Made by a program: the position numbers and the translations under genes
Notes under the pieces: model-generated
Database searches by the model: none
What the model was told of the DNA's origin: nothing
Seen by the model: the letters and a program-made list of their open reading frames with translations, nothing else
Shown here: one piece after another, positions 36,180 to 45,464 of the stretch
Layout of the letters: every line of letters begins with the position of its first letter
How positions within the stretch are numbered: position 1 is the stretch's first letter
NCBI GenBank assembly: GCA_019429255.1
Contig: JAHYIY010000001.1
Location: forward strand, 1-64,000
DNA length: 64,000 bases
From: Desulfuromonadales bacterium
GTDB lineage: Bacteria > Desulfobacterota > Desulfuromonadia > Desulfuromonadales > Geopsychrobacteraceae
Direction of reading: 5' to 3'

Positions 36180-36208
36180 CAGGCTCACATCAGCTAAGGA
36201 GAGCCAAA

Positions 36209-37441
36209 ATGACGACGATGACCCTGAACAAAGACATGACAATTAAAGATATTCTGCAACACTGGCCGGAAACCCTCGATGTGTTCGTGGCCAACGGCTT
36301 TGATAGCTTTCGTGACGAAACACAGCGCAATGCTATCGCCCCTTATCTCAAACTGGAACGCGCCGCCCAGATGAAAAATTATGATCTGAACAACTTCATG
36401 ACTCTGTTGCGTGACCAGATTGCCCTTAACAGTCACCAGACCGACATCACCATGAAAAAAACCGATCACGGCAACGCTGATATTCGTATTGCCGGACTGC
36501 TTCCCTGCCCGGTGCGCTTGCCGCTATTGGAAAGTTTTGATGCTTTTATCGAAAAGTTTACCGCCGAAACCGGCCGGCGCGTCAGCTACAAGCTCGAAGC
36601 GGCTTCGGTCGGTGCTGACTGGATTGCTGCGAACATTCGCGGCATTGAAGATGCAGACAAACTTCCTGACATCTTTATCTCTGCCGGATTTGAAACTTTC
36701 TTCGACCAGAAAACCATTGGCCGTTTTAAGGATCAGGGGGTGTTTGAGGACATCTGCGGCGCTGCCGTCAACCCGGATTTTGCCGGTCTTGATATCCGTG
36801 ATCCCAAGGGCGACTACTCAATTGTAGCAGCGGTTGCTGCAGTCTTCATGATCAACCATGACGTGCGTGGCGACCTGCCGATTCCACGGCGCTGGAGCGA
36901 TCTGTTAGAACCCGAATTCGCCCAGCAAGTGGCGCTGCCGGTCGGTGACTTTGATCTGTTTAACGCCCTGTTGCTGGCGATCCACAAGGAGCACGGGGAG
37001 GAGGGGGTAAAAAAACTCGGACGCTGCATGCTCAAATCAATGCACCCGTCACAGATGGTGAAAAATGCCAAACGGGTCAGCGAGGCTAAACCCTATGTTA
37101 CCATCATGCCGTACTTTTTCACCAAAATGGCGCGCATGGTCGAAGGGCTTGAGATCATCTGGCCGGAAGATGGTGCCGTTGTCAGCCCGATATTCATGTT
37201 GACCAAGCGTTCTACCCTCAACAAGACCCGACCCATTGCCGAGTTTTTGAGCGGTCGTGGGGTCGGCGAAATGCTCTCCCACAAAGGACTGTTTCCCTCC
37301 CTGCACCCGGAAGTGGACAACCGGCTCAACTTCGAGCATCCGTGGAAATGGATCGGCTGGGACTACATCTATCAGCACGATATCGGCACCCTGATCCATG
37401 ACACCAACAAAATATTTGAAGATGCCCTCGGCATCGATTGA
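36209..37441 (+). CDS. cytosolic DUF1858 plus substrate-binding-protein fusion
   Basis: The 410-residue protein starts with a DUF1858-like helical domain (about 8-75, TIKDILQHWPETLDVFVANG). A periplasmic-binding-protein fold of the Fe3+/spermidine type follows (about 90-400, IAGLLPCPVRLPLLESFDAF, IFISAGFETFFD). There is no signal peptide or lipobox, so unlike true transport proteins it should stay in the cytoplasm. It leads a four-gene unit with a GTPase, an ATPase and a zinc ribbon, and no permease. A role in binding a small ligand or metal for an intracellular assembly reaction is inference. A single Cys in LLPCPVR is notable. Confidence 0.8.
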   Translation: MTTMTLNKDMTIKDILQHWPETLDVFVANGFDSFRDETQRNAIAPYLKLERAAQMKNYDLNNFMTLLRDQIALNSHQTDITMKKTDHGNADIRIAGLLPCPVRLPLLESFDAFIEKFTAETGRRVSYKLEAASVGADWIAANIRGIEDADKLPDIFISAGFETFFDQKTIGRFKDQGVFEDICGAAVNPDFAGLDIRDPKGDYSIVAAVAAVFMINHDVRGDLPIPRRWSDLLEPEFAQQVALPVGDFDLFNALLLAIHKEHGEEGVKKLGRCMLKSMHPSQMVKNAKRVSEAKPYVTIMPYFFTKMARMVEGLEIIWPEDGAVVSPIFMLTKRSTLNKTRPIAEFLSGRGVGEMLSHKGLFPSLHPEVDNRLNFEHPWKWIGWDYIYQHDIGTLIHDTNKIFEDALGID

Positions 37442-37453
37442 AGGAGTTAAATC

Positions 37454-38149
37454 GTGCGTTTTTTAACCGTTTCCGGCCCCCCATCATCCGGCAAAACGTC
37501 TGTCATCCTGAGGGTGATTGAGGCCCTGCAGGCACGTATGCACAAAATCGGCGTGGTCAAGTTCGACTGCCTGCTGACCGACGATGACACCCTCTATGCG
37601 AAAAAAGGGGTGCTGGTAAAAAAAGGGCTCTCCGGCGCCCTGTGCCCCGACCACTATTTTGTCAGCAATATCGAGGCCTGTGTCACCTGGGGCAAAGAGA
37701 ACGGTTGCGAATATCTGATCAGTGAAAGCGCCGGTCTGTGCAACCGCTGTTCACCCCACATCAACGACATTACTGCCATCTGTGTTATCGACAATCTGAG
37801 TGGCGTCAATACACCACGCAAAATCGGTCCGATGCTGAAATCCGCCGATATCGTCGTCATCACCAAGGGCGATATCGTCTCCCAGGCCGAACGCGAGGTG
37901 TTTGCCTCCCGGGTCAAGCAGGTCAATCCCGGTGCCGTCATCATGAACATCAACGGCATCACCGGCCAGGGGGCGTTTGAACTGACCAGTCTGTTTGAAA
38001 CGGCCTCCGACATCGACACCCTTAAAGGCAAAACCTTGCGTTTCTCCATGCCGGCCGCCCTGTGCTCCTATTGTCTCGGTGAAACCCGCATCGGCGACGA
38101 ATATCAAACCGGCAATGTCCGCAAGATGGACATGGAGGACAATAAATGA
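37454..38149 (+). CDS. HypB/UreG/CobW-like P-loop GTPase with two CxxC pairs
   Basis: The 231-residue protein has the P-loop GPPSSGKT (8-15), a HypB/UreG-like switch ESAGLCNRCSPH and a G4-like ITKGD. Two cysteine pairs, C96/C99 (CNRC) and C204/C207 (CSYC), suggest metal binding. GTPases of this class insert nickel or cobalt into enzymes, or act on Fe-S proteins. The start is GTG 37454 after GAAGGAG, 12 bases after the preceding stop. It overlaps the ATPase gene by ATGA, so expression is coupled. The partner enzyme is not proven; Hcp is the nearest metalloenzyme. Confidence 0.8.
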   Translation: MRFLTVSGPPSSGKTSVILRVIEALQARMHKIGVVKFDCLLTDDDTLYAKKGVLVKKGLSGALCPDHYFVSNIEACVTWGKENGCEYLISESAGLCNRCSPHINDITAICVIDNLSGVNTPRKIGPMLKSADIVVITKGDIVSQAEREVFASRVKQVNPGAVIMNINGITGQGAFELTSLFETASDIDTLKGKTLRFSMPAALCSYCLGETRIGDEYQTGNVRKMDMEDNK

Positions 38150-39144
38150 GACACGTCGCCCTGTATCAACAGCCCCTAACCACCACTCTGGCAGATCATC
38201 CCTACATTGAGGACTTCCTGTCCTCATTTGGACTGCCGGTTGCTGCAAGCAACAACAGTCTTGAGCACTACCTTGACCAGTTGAACCCCGACTTGCTTGA
38301 GGACCTGGGCTTAAGCCGCGAACAACTGCAACGCAGCCTCGATGATTTTCTCAACGGCATGCTGGCGTTGCGCAAACCCCTCGACAAAGTCGAGTCCCTG
38401 ACGATCATCGGGGGTCATAATAAATCAGGTGAAGCTGAAGAGGTTGAACTGACCCTGCAACCGGGAGAGGTGACCTGCATCGTTGGCCCCACCGGCTCAG
38501 GCAAAAGCCGCCTGCTCGCCGACATCGAATGGGTTGCTCAAGGAGACACCCCAACGGGACGCAAGATCCTGATTAACGATCAGGTACCGGACAGCCAATG
38601 GCGTTTTTCTACCGAACATAAACTGGTGGCGCAACTGTCACAAAATATGAATTTTGTTATGGATCTGACAGCCGAGGAATTTATCCAGATGCATGCTGAA
38701 AGCCGTCTGGTGACCAATCCGCAGGAAAAAGTCGCCCAAATCCTGGAACAGGCCAATATGTTGGCCGGCGAGCAGTTTTGTCCTGATACGCCGGTCACCG
38801 CCCTCAGCGGCGGTCAGTCGCGGGCGCTGATGATCGCCGATATGGCGTTTCTGAGCAAGTCCCCTATTGCCCTGATAGATGAAATTGAAAATGCCGGGAT
38901 TGATCGGAAAAAAGCCCTGAACCTGCTGATCCGTGAAGAAAAAATTGTTCTGATGGCGACCCATGATCCAATTCTGGCACTGATGGGTGATCGCCGCCTG
39001 GTGATTAAAAACGGCGGCATCGCCAAGGTTATCAAAGCGAACGAGGCCGAACGTCGCAATCTGCAGCGTTTGGAAGAAATGGACAATCAACTCCTGGCGT
39101 TACGCAACCGGATCCGCTCCGGCGAAACCCTGGAACAACTTTAA
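38146..39144 (+). CDS. stand-alone ABC-type ATPase
   Basis: The 332-residue protein has an N-terminal helical part of about 85 residues not usual in transport ATPases. An ABC domain follows with Walker A GPTGSGKS (114-121), signature LSGGQSRALMIA (from 220), Walker B IALIDEIEN and H-loop LMATHDP. A coiled C-terminal tail (AERRNLQRLEEMDNQLLALR) ends it. No membrane protein is encoded nearby, so it probably powers a soluble process rather than transport. It is translationally coupled to the GTPase. Confidence 0.82.
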   Translation: MRHVALYQQPLTTTLADHPYIEDFLSSFGLPVAASNNSLEHYLDQLNPDLLEDLGLSREQLQRSLDDFLNGMLALRKPLDKVESLTIIGGHNKSGEAEEVELTLQPGEVTCIVGPTGSGKSRLLADIEWVAQGDTPTGRKILINDQVPDSQWRFSTEHKLVAQLSQNMNFVMDLTAEEFIQMHAESRLVTNPQEKVAQILEQANMLAGEQFCPDTPVTALSGGQSRALMIADMAFLSKSPIALIDEIENAGIDRKKALNLLIREEKIVLMATHDPILALMGDRRLVIKNGGIAKVIKANEAERRNLQRLEEMDNQLLALRNRIRSGETLEQL

Positions 39145-39155
39145 AGGAGCAGATA

Positions 39156-39401
39156 ATGATGCACGACGGCTGTCAAGGTCAGGTTGGCGATGGTGCAAAA
39201 GTGGTAGACAAGTTACGGATGATGGGTTTTTCCAACTACAGTCTGCCGCAAGAGGTTGAGCTCATCTGTAGTGGCTGTGATCAGAATTTTACCATGGCGA
39301 CCCTGGAGTGTCGCTGCCCGCATTGCGGCATGGTTTACGGCGTTACCCCCTGCCATGCCCATGATACCAAAAGTATCCAAGCTGCTGGAATTGACTATTG
39401 A
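39156..39401 (+). CDS. small zinc-ribbon protein of the hcp-linked cassette
   Basis: This 81-residue protein has a C-terminal cysteine array: CSGCDQNFTM, then CRCPHCG, then CHAHD, enough ligands for one or two zinc or iron sites. The N-terminal half has few marks. ATG 39156 follows AAAGGAG, 11 bases after the ATPase stop. I do not recognise a named family. As the last gene of the cassette it may be a metal carrier or adaptor. Confidence 0.72.
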   Translation: MMHDGCQGQVGDGAKVVDKLRMMGFSNYSLPQEVELICSGCDQNFTMATLECRCPHCGMVYGVTPCHAHDTKSIQAAGIDY

Positions 39402-39415
39402 GAAGGCTGATCAGC

Positions 39416-39454
39416 GCCGCCCTTTTTCTACTGCACTATGGTGGAAAGGGGCGG
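39416..39454. terminator. hairpin between convergent cassette and PilZ gene
   Basis: CCGCCCTTTTTCTAC pairs with GTGGAAAGGGGCGG through several G-U pairs, around a nine-base loop. It lies between the zinc-ribbon stop and the PilZ stop and could serve both. Confidence 0.5.
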
Positions 39455-39458
39455 GATA

Positions 39459-40121
39459 TTAATTTTTTTCTTCTGACAACTTCTTTTCAGCCATCGTCGA
39501 AATAAACTGCCAGAGAACATCTCGGGTCGGACCGTCCAGATTGGAAAACCGCACGCCGGAAGTGTGCCCAAGGTTACCCTCGCTATCCCCTTGATGAGTC
39601 CAGCAAACCTCTCCGGCGATAATATTGGTATCCTTCTGTTCAGGTAACTGAAAAACCAGGGTGACAATCCCATTAACCCGAGGCAGCGGGTTTTTACTGA
39701 AAGTTTCAATGCAGGCACCATCCATGCTCAGGTTGTAGATACTGCCGGCACATTCTTGTTGCAAGTAACGCAGCTTGACCGGAATGGGTTGAGCAAACTC
39801 ACAACGATAGTGATCCCTGGCCCCTGCCATCATCCCCTGCAGTACTGACATAAACTTCTCAATACTACGCAGACTCACATCCGAAGCACTGTTGTTGCCA
39901 CTCATCGTGTTGCGCTCCTCAATCACCTCATCCAGGAGCTTACGGTAGCGATAGAAGCGTTTCAGCAGATCGTTACGATCAAAGGTAAAGCCATTGGAAG
40001 AGATTAGAACGTTGCTGACCGGAACCTGCGCCTGACACTGGTCACAGCCAATCACCTTCAACTCAGCAAGCAAGGCTGAGCGAATATTTTTCTGACATTT
40101 TGGACACTTCATCATCAACAT
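39459..40121 (-). CDS. PilZ-domain protein with N-terminal zinc ribbon
   Basis: The 220-residue protein starts with a zinc-ribbon knuckle pair (CPKCQK, CDQCQA). It has a helical middle and then a PilZ domain with the DxSxxG-like motif NLSMDGACIE preceded by basic residues (HYRCEFAQPIPVKLRYL). PilZ domains bind cyclic di-GMP, but the RxxxR motif is not perfect here, so binding is uncertain. Transcribed alone, with rplI upstream behind its terminator. Confidence 0.8.
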   Translation of the reverse strand: MLMMKCPKCQKNIRSALLAELKVIGCDQCQAQVPVSNVLISSNGFTFDRNDLLKRFYRYRKLLDEVIEERNTMSGNNSASDVSLRSIEKFMSVLQGMMAGARDHYRCEFAQPIPVKLRYLQQECAGSIYNLSMDGACIETFSKNPLPRVNGIVTLVFQLPEQKDTNIIAGEVCWTHQGDSEGNLGHTSGVRFSNLDGPTRDVLWQFISTMAEKKLSEEKN

Positions 40122-40207
40122 GACAGACCCCCTCTTTTACTGCATAAGATAGCCCGACGTCACCGCCATTAGACAGGTTCCACCGTAGACCAACTGCGAC
40201 TTAGACG

Positions 40208-40242
40208 AAAAAAGGCCGCCGGGAAAACACCGTGCAGCCTTT
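40208..40242 (-). terminator. terminator of the rpsF-rpsR-rplI operon
   Basis: Minus-strand AAAGGCTGC pairs with GCGGCCTTT (one G-U) around 17 bases and runs into TTTTTT. It lies about 36 bases after the rplI stop. Confidence 0.8.
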
Positions 40243-40277
40243 AATCCCAACACTTCTCGAAAATCCGCAACGAAGGT

Positions 40278-40733
40278 TCAGGCTTCTTCCGGGGAAACCA
40301 CAACCTTCAACTCAGCTGTGACACCGGCATCAAGCTTGATAGTAACCAGGTGCTCGCCAAGGGTTTTTATCGGTTCACCCAGTTGAATCTTTTTGCGGTC
40401 AATAGCAATTCCGGCGGCGGCAAGCTTAGCTTCCAGATCCATAGAAGTCACGGATCCAAACAGTTTACCTTCGTCACTGGCACGCTGGGCGAAATCACAG
40501 GTCACCCTCTCGATGCGAGCCTTCAAGGCATTAGCATCGTTGGTCACTTTTTCCAATTTACGCGTCAGTTGCCGCTTCTGGTGCTCAAGTTCCTTCACGT
40601 TGCGGCTATCAGCCACGTGGGCCAAACCCTGAGGCACCAGGTAATTTCTGGCGTAACCTGCTTTGACATTGACAATATCTCCGATGGTACCTAGACCATC
40701 GACATTTTCTCGCAGAATCACATCTGTATTCAT
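40278..40733 (-). CDS. rplI: 50S ribosomal protein bL9
   Basis: The 151-residue protein has the L9 N-terminal signature VDGLGTIGDIVNVKAGYARNYLVPQG, the long connecting helix, and a C-terminal RNA-binding domain (KLFGSVTSMDLEAKL). It closes the rpsF-rpsR-rplI operon. The frequent neighbour dnaB is not adjacent here. Confidence 0.97.
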   Translation of the reverse strand: MNTDVILRENVDGLGTIGDIVNVKAGYARNYLVPQGLAHVADSRNVKELEHQKRQLTRKLEKVTNDANALKARIERVTCDFAQRASDEGKLFGSVTSMDLEAKLAAAGIAIDRKKIQLGEPIKTLGEHLVTIKLDAGVTAELKVVVSPEEA

Positions 40734-40801
40734 ATATTTTCTCCGTAGCGGAACGTATTATGATCGGTGCGTATCGTGGATCAGTTCCCTATTAGACCCA
40801 A

Positions 40802-41071
40802 TCAAACTGAATGTGAGGTGGTATAGGGCAACAGCGCAATCTGCCGGGCATTTTTGATCGCATCGGCGATATGACGCTGATGGGTCGCACAGGTTCCGGA
40901 AATCCGTCGAGGAACGATTTTGCCGCGCTCCGACAGGTAGTAACGCAAGCTGTCGACATCTTTGTAATCAATTCTAGCGCCTTTGTCGGCACAGTAACGG
41001 CAAATCTTGCGACGGCCAAAGCGGCGGCGCGGGGCTGGAGAACTGGGACGTCCTGAATTTTCAATAGCCAT
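40802..41071 (-). CDS. rpsR: 30S ribosomal protein bS18
   Basis: The 89-residue protein carries the S18 core [15 protein letters not shown] and [22 protein letters not shown]. It includes the CxxC/C pattern of zinc-binding S18 forms. ATG 41071 follows AGGAG. No ssb gene lies between rpsF and rpsR, unlike Firmicutes and many others. Confidence 0.96.
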   Translation of the reverse strand: MAIENSGRPSSPAPRRRFGRRKICRYCADKGARIDYKDVDSLRYYLSERGKIVPRRISGTCATHQRHIADAIKNARQIALLPYTTSHSV

Positions 41072-41100
41072 ATTGGTAATCTCCTGATCAGTGGTTGTGT

Positions 41101-41493
41101 TTATTCTTCGTCGTCGCTGTCGACATCGTCATCATCGTCATCATCGTCATCGACTGACGCAACATATGCAGCAGGCTCGACAGGCTCAACAGGCTCTGCA
41201 GCAAAATCGCGATCCAACCGTACGGTCAGAAAACGCAGAATCTGCTCGTCCAACCGCAAACGACGCTCATACTCGGCAACAACCTCTGGTCCGGCACTGA
41301 ACAGCACCTGGATGTAACTGCCGCGCTCAGCCTTTTTGATCGGATAAGCGAGCTTGCGCACACCCCAGTTGTCCAGCTTGACAATCTCAGCCTGTTGATC
41401 GCTGAGAATTTTCTGGAACTTGTCCACCATCGCTGTCAGCTCGTCGCCGACAACCTCCGGATGAACGATGTAAAGTGACTCGTAATTTCTCAT
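41101..41493 (-). CDS. rpsF: 30S ribosomal protein bS6 with long acidic tail
   Basis: The 130-residue protein has the S6 fold ([38 protein letters not shown]). The C-terminal 30 residues are unusually acidic, with nine consecutive Asp encoded by GAY repeats and then VDSDDEE. In E. coli the S6 tail is modified by added glutamates; here the acidic tail is built in. First gene of the operon. Confidence 0.95.
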   Translation of the reverse strand: MRNYESLYIVHPEVVGDELTAMVDKFQKILSDQQAEIVKLDNWGVRKLAYPIKKAERGSYIQVLFSAGPEVVAEYERRLRLDEQILRFLTVRLDRDFAAEPVEPVEPAAYVASVDDDDDDDDDVDSDDEE

Positions 41494-41521
41494 TGAGCAT
41501 TTACCCCTTTCGGATTAACAG

Positions 41522-41573
41522 CCCCGGGCACACCCCGGAACAAGGAATGGTGCGGAATCACCATGAATCCGCA
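41522..41573 (-). promoter_or_regulatory. candidate S6:S18-binding leader of rpsF
   Basis: Two hairpins precede rpsF by 29-80 bases: CCGGG/CCCGG with a five-base loop (41524-41538) and TGCGGA/TCCGCA (41551-41573). The second can re-pair through GGTG/CACC. Many bacteria control this operon with an mRNA structure bound by S6:S18. I cannot confirm the conserved CCG bulge. Confidence 0.35.
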
Positions 41574-41634
41574 GAACCAAAGTTTTTATCACGCAACCTG
41601 CACGATTACAAGCGCTTTTATCTTTAAAGCGATT

Positions 41635-42729
41635 TCAGACATTAAAACGAAAATGCATCACGTCACCATCGATTACCCGATAATTCTTCCCTTCGAGGCG
41701 CAACAACCCCTTCTCCCTGGCACCCGTTTCCCCTCCGGATGCGACATAATCCTTATAAGCAGTGACCTCGGCGCGGATAAAGCCTTTTTCAAAGTCACTG
41801 TGAATAACACCGGCAGCCTGAGGCGCTGTTGATCCGTCAGAAACTGTCCAGGCCCGGACCTCTTTCGGTCCCGCGGTGAAATAGGTGATCAGTCCCAACA
41901 AGCGATAGCCGGCATGAATCATCCGATCCAGCCCCGATCTTTCAAGACCCAATTCCGCCAGAAAGTCGGCCTTTTCATCCTTGTCCAGTTCGGCAATTTC
42001 AGCCTCAATCTTGCCACACAAGGTCAGCATCTCAGCTCCCTCAGCAGCAGCCTGCTCACGCACCTGAACAACAAAAGGATGTGAGCCGGCAAGATCATCT
42101 TCAGCGACATTAGCAAGGTACAGGACCGGTTTGACAGTAATCAGGTGAAGATCTTTGATTAGCGACCTTTCATCATCTTCAAGAGCGACCGAGCGCGCCG
42201 GCATCCCCTGATTCAGGGCCCTGGAGATCCTTTCCAGGACGGCAACCTCAGCCTGCAGTTTTTTATCACCACTTCTGGCCTGCTTACTGCTGCGCTGAAT
42301 ACGGCGTTCAACCGAATCAAGATCAGCCAGGTTAAGTTCGGTCTGAATCACTTCGATATCGCGCAGCGGGTCGATGGATCCATCGACGTGAACAACGTTA
42401 TCATCCTCAAAACAGCGCACGACATGGGCAATGGCATCAACCTGACGGATATGACCCAGAAACTGGTTACCCAGCCCTTCGCCGCGACTTGCACCCTTCA
42501 CCAGACCGGCGATATCGACAAATTCCATCACTGTCGGCACAATCTCCTTTGGCTTAACCAGAGAAGCCAGCACATCCAGACGTGGATCGGGAACCGCAAC
42601 CATCCCGACATTCGGCTCGATGGTACAAAAAGGATAGTTGGCAGATTCAGCACCGGCAGCGGTGATCGCATTGAATATAGTCGACTTTCCGACATTGGGA
42701 AGACCGACAATTCCACATTTGAAGCCCAT
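41635..42729 (-). CDS. ychF: redox-regulated ATPase YchF (Obg family)
   Basis: The 364-residue protein has P-loop GLPNVGKST, the switch region [19 protein letters not shown], an ATP-specific NxxE-like LANVAEDD motif, a coiled middle and a C-terminal TGS domain ([21 protein letters not shown]). YchF binds ribosomes and prefers ATP. ATG 42729 follows GAGGAT, which directly follows the T-run of the hppA terminator. Confidence 0.95.
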   Translation of the reverse strand: MGFKCGIVGLPNVGKSTIFNAITAAGAESANYPFCTIEPNVGMVAVPDPRLDVLASLVKPKEIVPTVMEFVDIAGLVKGASRGEGLGNQFLGHIRQVDAIAHVVRCFEDDNVVHVDGSIDPLRDIEVIQTELNLADLDSVERRIQRSSKQARSGDKKLQAEVAVLERISRALNQGMPARSVALEDDERSLIKDLHLITVKPVLYLANVAEDDLAGSHPFVVQVREQAAAEGAEMLTLCGKIEAEIAELDKDEKADFLAELGLERSGLDRMIHAGYRLLGLITYFTAGPKEVRAWTVSDGSTAPQAAGVIHSDFEKGFIRAEVTAYKDYVASGGETGAREKGLLRLEGKNYRVIDGDVMHFRFNV

Positions 42730-42742
42730 GTTTTTTATCCTC

Positions 42743-42778
42743 AAAAAAGGATAGCCGAAGCGTGCGCTTCGGCTATCC
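42743..42778 (-). terminator. hppA terminator abutting ychF
   Basis: A perfect 13-bp stem (GGATAGCCGAAGC / GCTTCGGCTATCC) with a four-base loop is followed by six T residues on the minus strand. The T-run runs straight into the ychF ribosome binding site, 13 bases from its ATG. Confidence 0.92.
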
Positions 42779-42804
42779 GATCATCTATCTGTTCGTTACC
42801 CTGG

Positions 42805-44820
42805 TCAGATCAGCAGCGGTGCGATGACCAGCGAGACAACACTCATCAACTTGATCAGAATGTTCATCGACGGGCCGGAGGTGTCTTTCAGCGGATCGCC
42901 GACGGTATCCCCAATAACTGCAGCAGCATGGGCATCACTGCCCTTACCGGCACCTTCGAGTTGACCACTTTCAATATACTTTTTGGCGTTATCCCAGGCA
43001 CCGCCACCGTTGGACATAAACAGCGCCAAGAGCACACCGGACAGGGTCGCGCCGGCCAGCATACCACCGAGAGCTTCCTTACCAAGAAGAAAACCAACCA
43101 GCACCGGCGCAGCAACAGCGACAACACCAGGAAGAATCATCTCCCTAAGGGCCGCTTTGGCCGAAATATCGATGCATTTCTGTGAATCCGGCTTGGCACC
43201 TTCTTTGCCTTCAAGCAACCCTGGAATTTCACGGAACTGACGACGGATCTCATCGACCATAGCTCCGGCGGCGCGACCAACACTGGTCATGGTCAGAGCA
43301 CCGATAAAGAATGGCAGGGCACCCCCGACCAACAGACCGATAACAACAATCGGCTCAATCAGGTTGATTGATTCAAGACCGACCGTTGTGGCATAGGCAG
43401 AAAACAGAGCCAGTGCGGTCAAGGCGGCAGAACCGATAGCAAAACCTTTACCAATAGCTGCGGTGGTATTACCGATAGCATCGAGGCCGTCAGTGATCTT
43501 ACGAACTTCCGGTCCGAGACCGGCCATCTCCGAAATACCACCGGCATTATCGGCGATCGGTCCATAGGCATCGACGGTCATCGTAACCCCAACGGTGGCC
43601 AACATGCCAACAGCAGCGATACCAATACCATAGAGACCGGCAAATGCATTGGCGACAAAGATGGCAAAAGCAATGATCAGTACCGGCAGAACCGCCGATT
43701 CAAGGCCAACGGCCAGGCCGTGGATAATGTTGGTTGCCGGGCCGGTTTTACTGGCTTCAGCAATCCGCTTTACCGGGCCATGAGCGGTGTAGTACTCGGT
43801 GATCTGACCGATCGCAATTCCGGCAAGGGTACCAATGAGAATAGCCCAGAAGATACCGGCATTCAGTCCAGCTGCCTTGATGTAAACGAAAGCGGCAACA
43901 AGAAAACCACCAGCTGCGACAAAGGTTGTATAGTGCAGGGCCTTGGCCGGGTCCATTGATTTAAGAAAACGCATGGAGAAAATACCGATGACCGAAAAGA
44001 CCAGACCGATCATCGCCAGAGCTAATGGCAGCAGCATGGCAGCCGCCTGTACATTGGCACCGGAACCGAGTTTGGTGAGCAGCAGCGGGCTGGCAGCAGC
44101 AGCAATGGCCATGGTGGCGATAATCGAACCGACATAGGATTCAAAAATATCAGCACCCATACCAGCGGTGTCGCCAACGCAGTCACCGACGTTGTCAGCG
44201 ATAACACCCGGGTTGCGGGGATCGTCTTCAGGAATACCTGCTTCAACCTTACCTACCAGGTCAGAACCGACATCAGCGGCCTTGGTGTAGATTCCACCAC
44301 CAACACGAGCAAACAGGGCAATGGATGAGGCACCCATGGCAAAACCACTCATATGCTTAGCAGTCTCAATATCACCGCCATAAAAAATGTAGGCAATACC
44401 AACACCAACCAGACCTAAGGAGGCAACAGCAAGACCCATAACAGCGCCACCGTTGAAAGAAACCTCCAGGGCACGCGCCTGACCATGGGCACGGGCCGCC
44501 TCAGAGGTTCTGACATTGGCACGGGTCGCCGCCTTCATACCGATGAACCCGCAGGTCATGGAACAAACAGCGCCGCCAAGAAAAGCCAGGGCACTGTGAA
44601 TACTCATGGCAACAGCAATCAACACAAAAACTACCACAATAAAAATAGCCAGCGCACGATATTCGCGGTTTAAAAAGGCCATGGCGCCTTTGTGGATATC
44701 CTCGGATATCTCACGCATCTTGTCATTGCCTACTGGTTGTGATTTAACGTTATTGTAGATCACCAGTGCGATCACAAAACCGATCACCCCGAGTATGGGG
44801 GCCCATGCTTGCAGTTGCAT
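42805..44820 (-). CDS. hppA: membrane pyrophosphatase, K+-dependent type, probably Na+-pumping
   Basis: The 671-residue, roughly 16-helix protein hydrolyses pyrophosphate to pump cations. Substrate motifs are [35 protein letters not shown] and [23 protein letters not shown] has Ala where K+-independent enzymes have Lys, pointing to K+ dependence. The Glu in [11 protein letters not shown] is at the position usual for Na+-pumping K+-dependent enzymes. Na+ (or mixed Na+/H+) transport is therefore inferred, not shown. Confidence 0.95.
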   Translation of the reverse strand: MQLQAWAPILGVIGFVIALVIYNNVKSQPVGNDKMREISEDIHKGAMAFLNREYRALAIFIVVVFVLIAVAMSIHSALAFLGGAVCSMTCGFIGMKAATRANVRTSEAARAHGQARALEVSFNGGAVMGLAVASLGLVGVGIAYIFYGGDIETAKHMSGFAMGASSIALFARVGGGIYTKAADVGSDLVGKVEAGIPEDDPRNPGVIADNVGDCVGDTAGMGADIFESYVGSIIATMAIAAAASPLLLTKLGSGANVQAAAMLLPLALAMIGLVFSVIGIFSMRFLKSMDPAKALHYTTFVAAGGFLVAAFVYIKAAGLNAGIFWAILIGTLAGIAIGQITEYYTAHGPVKRIAEASKTGPATNIIHGLAVGLESAVLPVLIIAFAIFVANAFAGLYGIGIAAVGMLATVGVTMTVDAYGPIADNAGGISEMAGLGPEVRKITDGLDAIGNTTAAIGKGFAIGSAALTALALFSAYATTVGLESINLIEPIVVIGLLVGGALPFFIGALTMTSVGRAAGAMVDEIRRQFREIPGLLEGKEGAKPDSQKCIDISAKAALREMILPGVVAVAAPVLVGFLLGKEALGGMLAGATLSGVLLALFMSNGGGAWDNAKKYIESGQLEGAGKGSDAHAAAVIGDTVGDPLKDTSGPSMNILIKLMSVVSLVIAPLLI

Positions 44821-44849
44821 TTGTCTCGCCTCTTTCGTCTGATAGGTGT

Positions 44850-45428
44850 TTAAAGATTCTCTTCCAGAGTAAACCCGTTAAATTTATTCATGGCAGCATC
44901 TGCGCCACGATGGATGATTAATTCTGCCGCATCCGCTGCAACCGCTACCATGGTTGGCAACCCGACCCGTTCTGCCGCACTGAATGTTCCAAGAACATGG
45001 CGCGTCACATCACCGTGATCAGGTTTATCGATACCGAAACGCAAGCGGACAAAGTCGCGGCGCCCGAGGACGCCGATAATGTCGCGAATCCCGTTGTGGC
45101 CACCGTGCCCCCCTTCCTTGCTGATCTTCAACCGCCCAAAGGGCAAATCAAGATCGTCGTAAATTACGACAATATCAGCAGGCTCCACCTTCAAAGCACA
45201 ACTGGCGGCGTGGACGCAAGTCCCACTGCGATTCATATAGGTCTGGGGAAGAATGATGGTGGTCTGCTGCGCAGCAACCGCCCCTACCCCGTACAGTCCC
45301 TGATAGCCTTTTTTTTTCAGGGCAATGTGATAACGCCCGGCGACCTGCTGCGCCACCATAAAACCTATATTGTGGCGGGTTACCGCATATTCAGGACCAT
45401 AATTACCGAGACCGACGAGTAATTTCAC
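44850..45428 (-). CDS. pth: peptidyl-tRNA hydrolase
   Basis: Releases tRNA from dropped-off peptidyl-tRNA. The 192-residue protein has [19 protein letters not shown] with the catalytic His, the PQTYMNRSG motif, and [15 protein letters not shown]. The start is GTG 45428. It follows rplY in the common prs-rplY-pth-ychF order, here interrupted by hppA. Confidence 0.95.
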   Translation of the reverse strand: MKLLVGLGNYGPEYAVTRHNIGFMVAQQVAGRYHIALKKKGYQGLYGVGAVAAQQTTIILPQTYMNRSGTCVHAASCALKVEPADIVVIYDDLDLPFGRLKISKEGGHGGHNGIRDIIGVLGRRDFVRLRFGIDKPDHGDVTRHVLGTFSAAERVGLPTMVAVAADAAELIIHRGADAAMNKFNGFTLEENL

Positions 45429-45464
45429 TGGCTGCGACCACTAAATAGCTGTTCAGTGATGATG

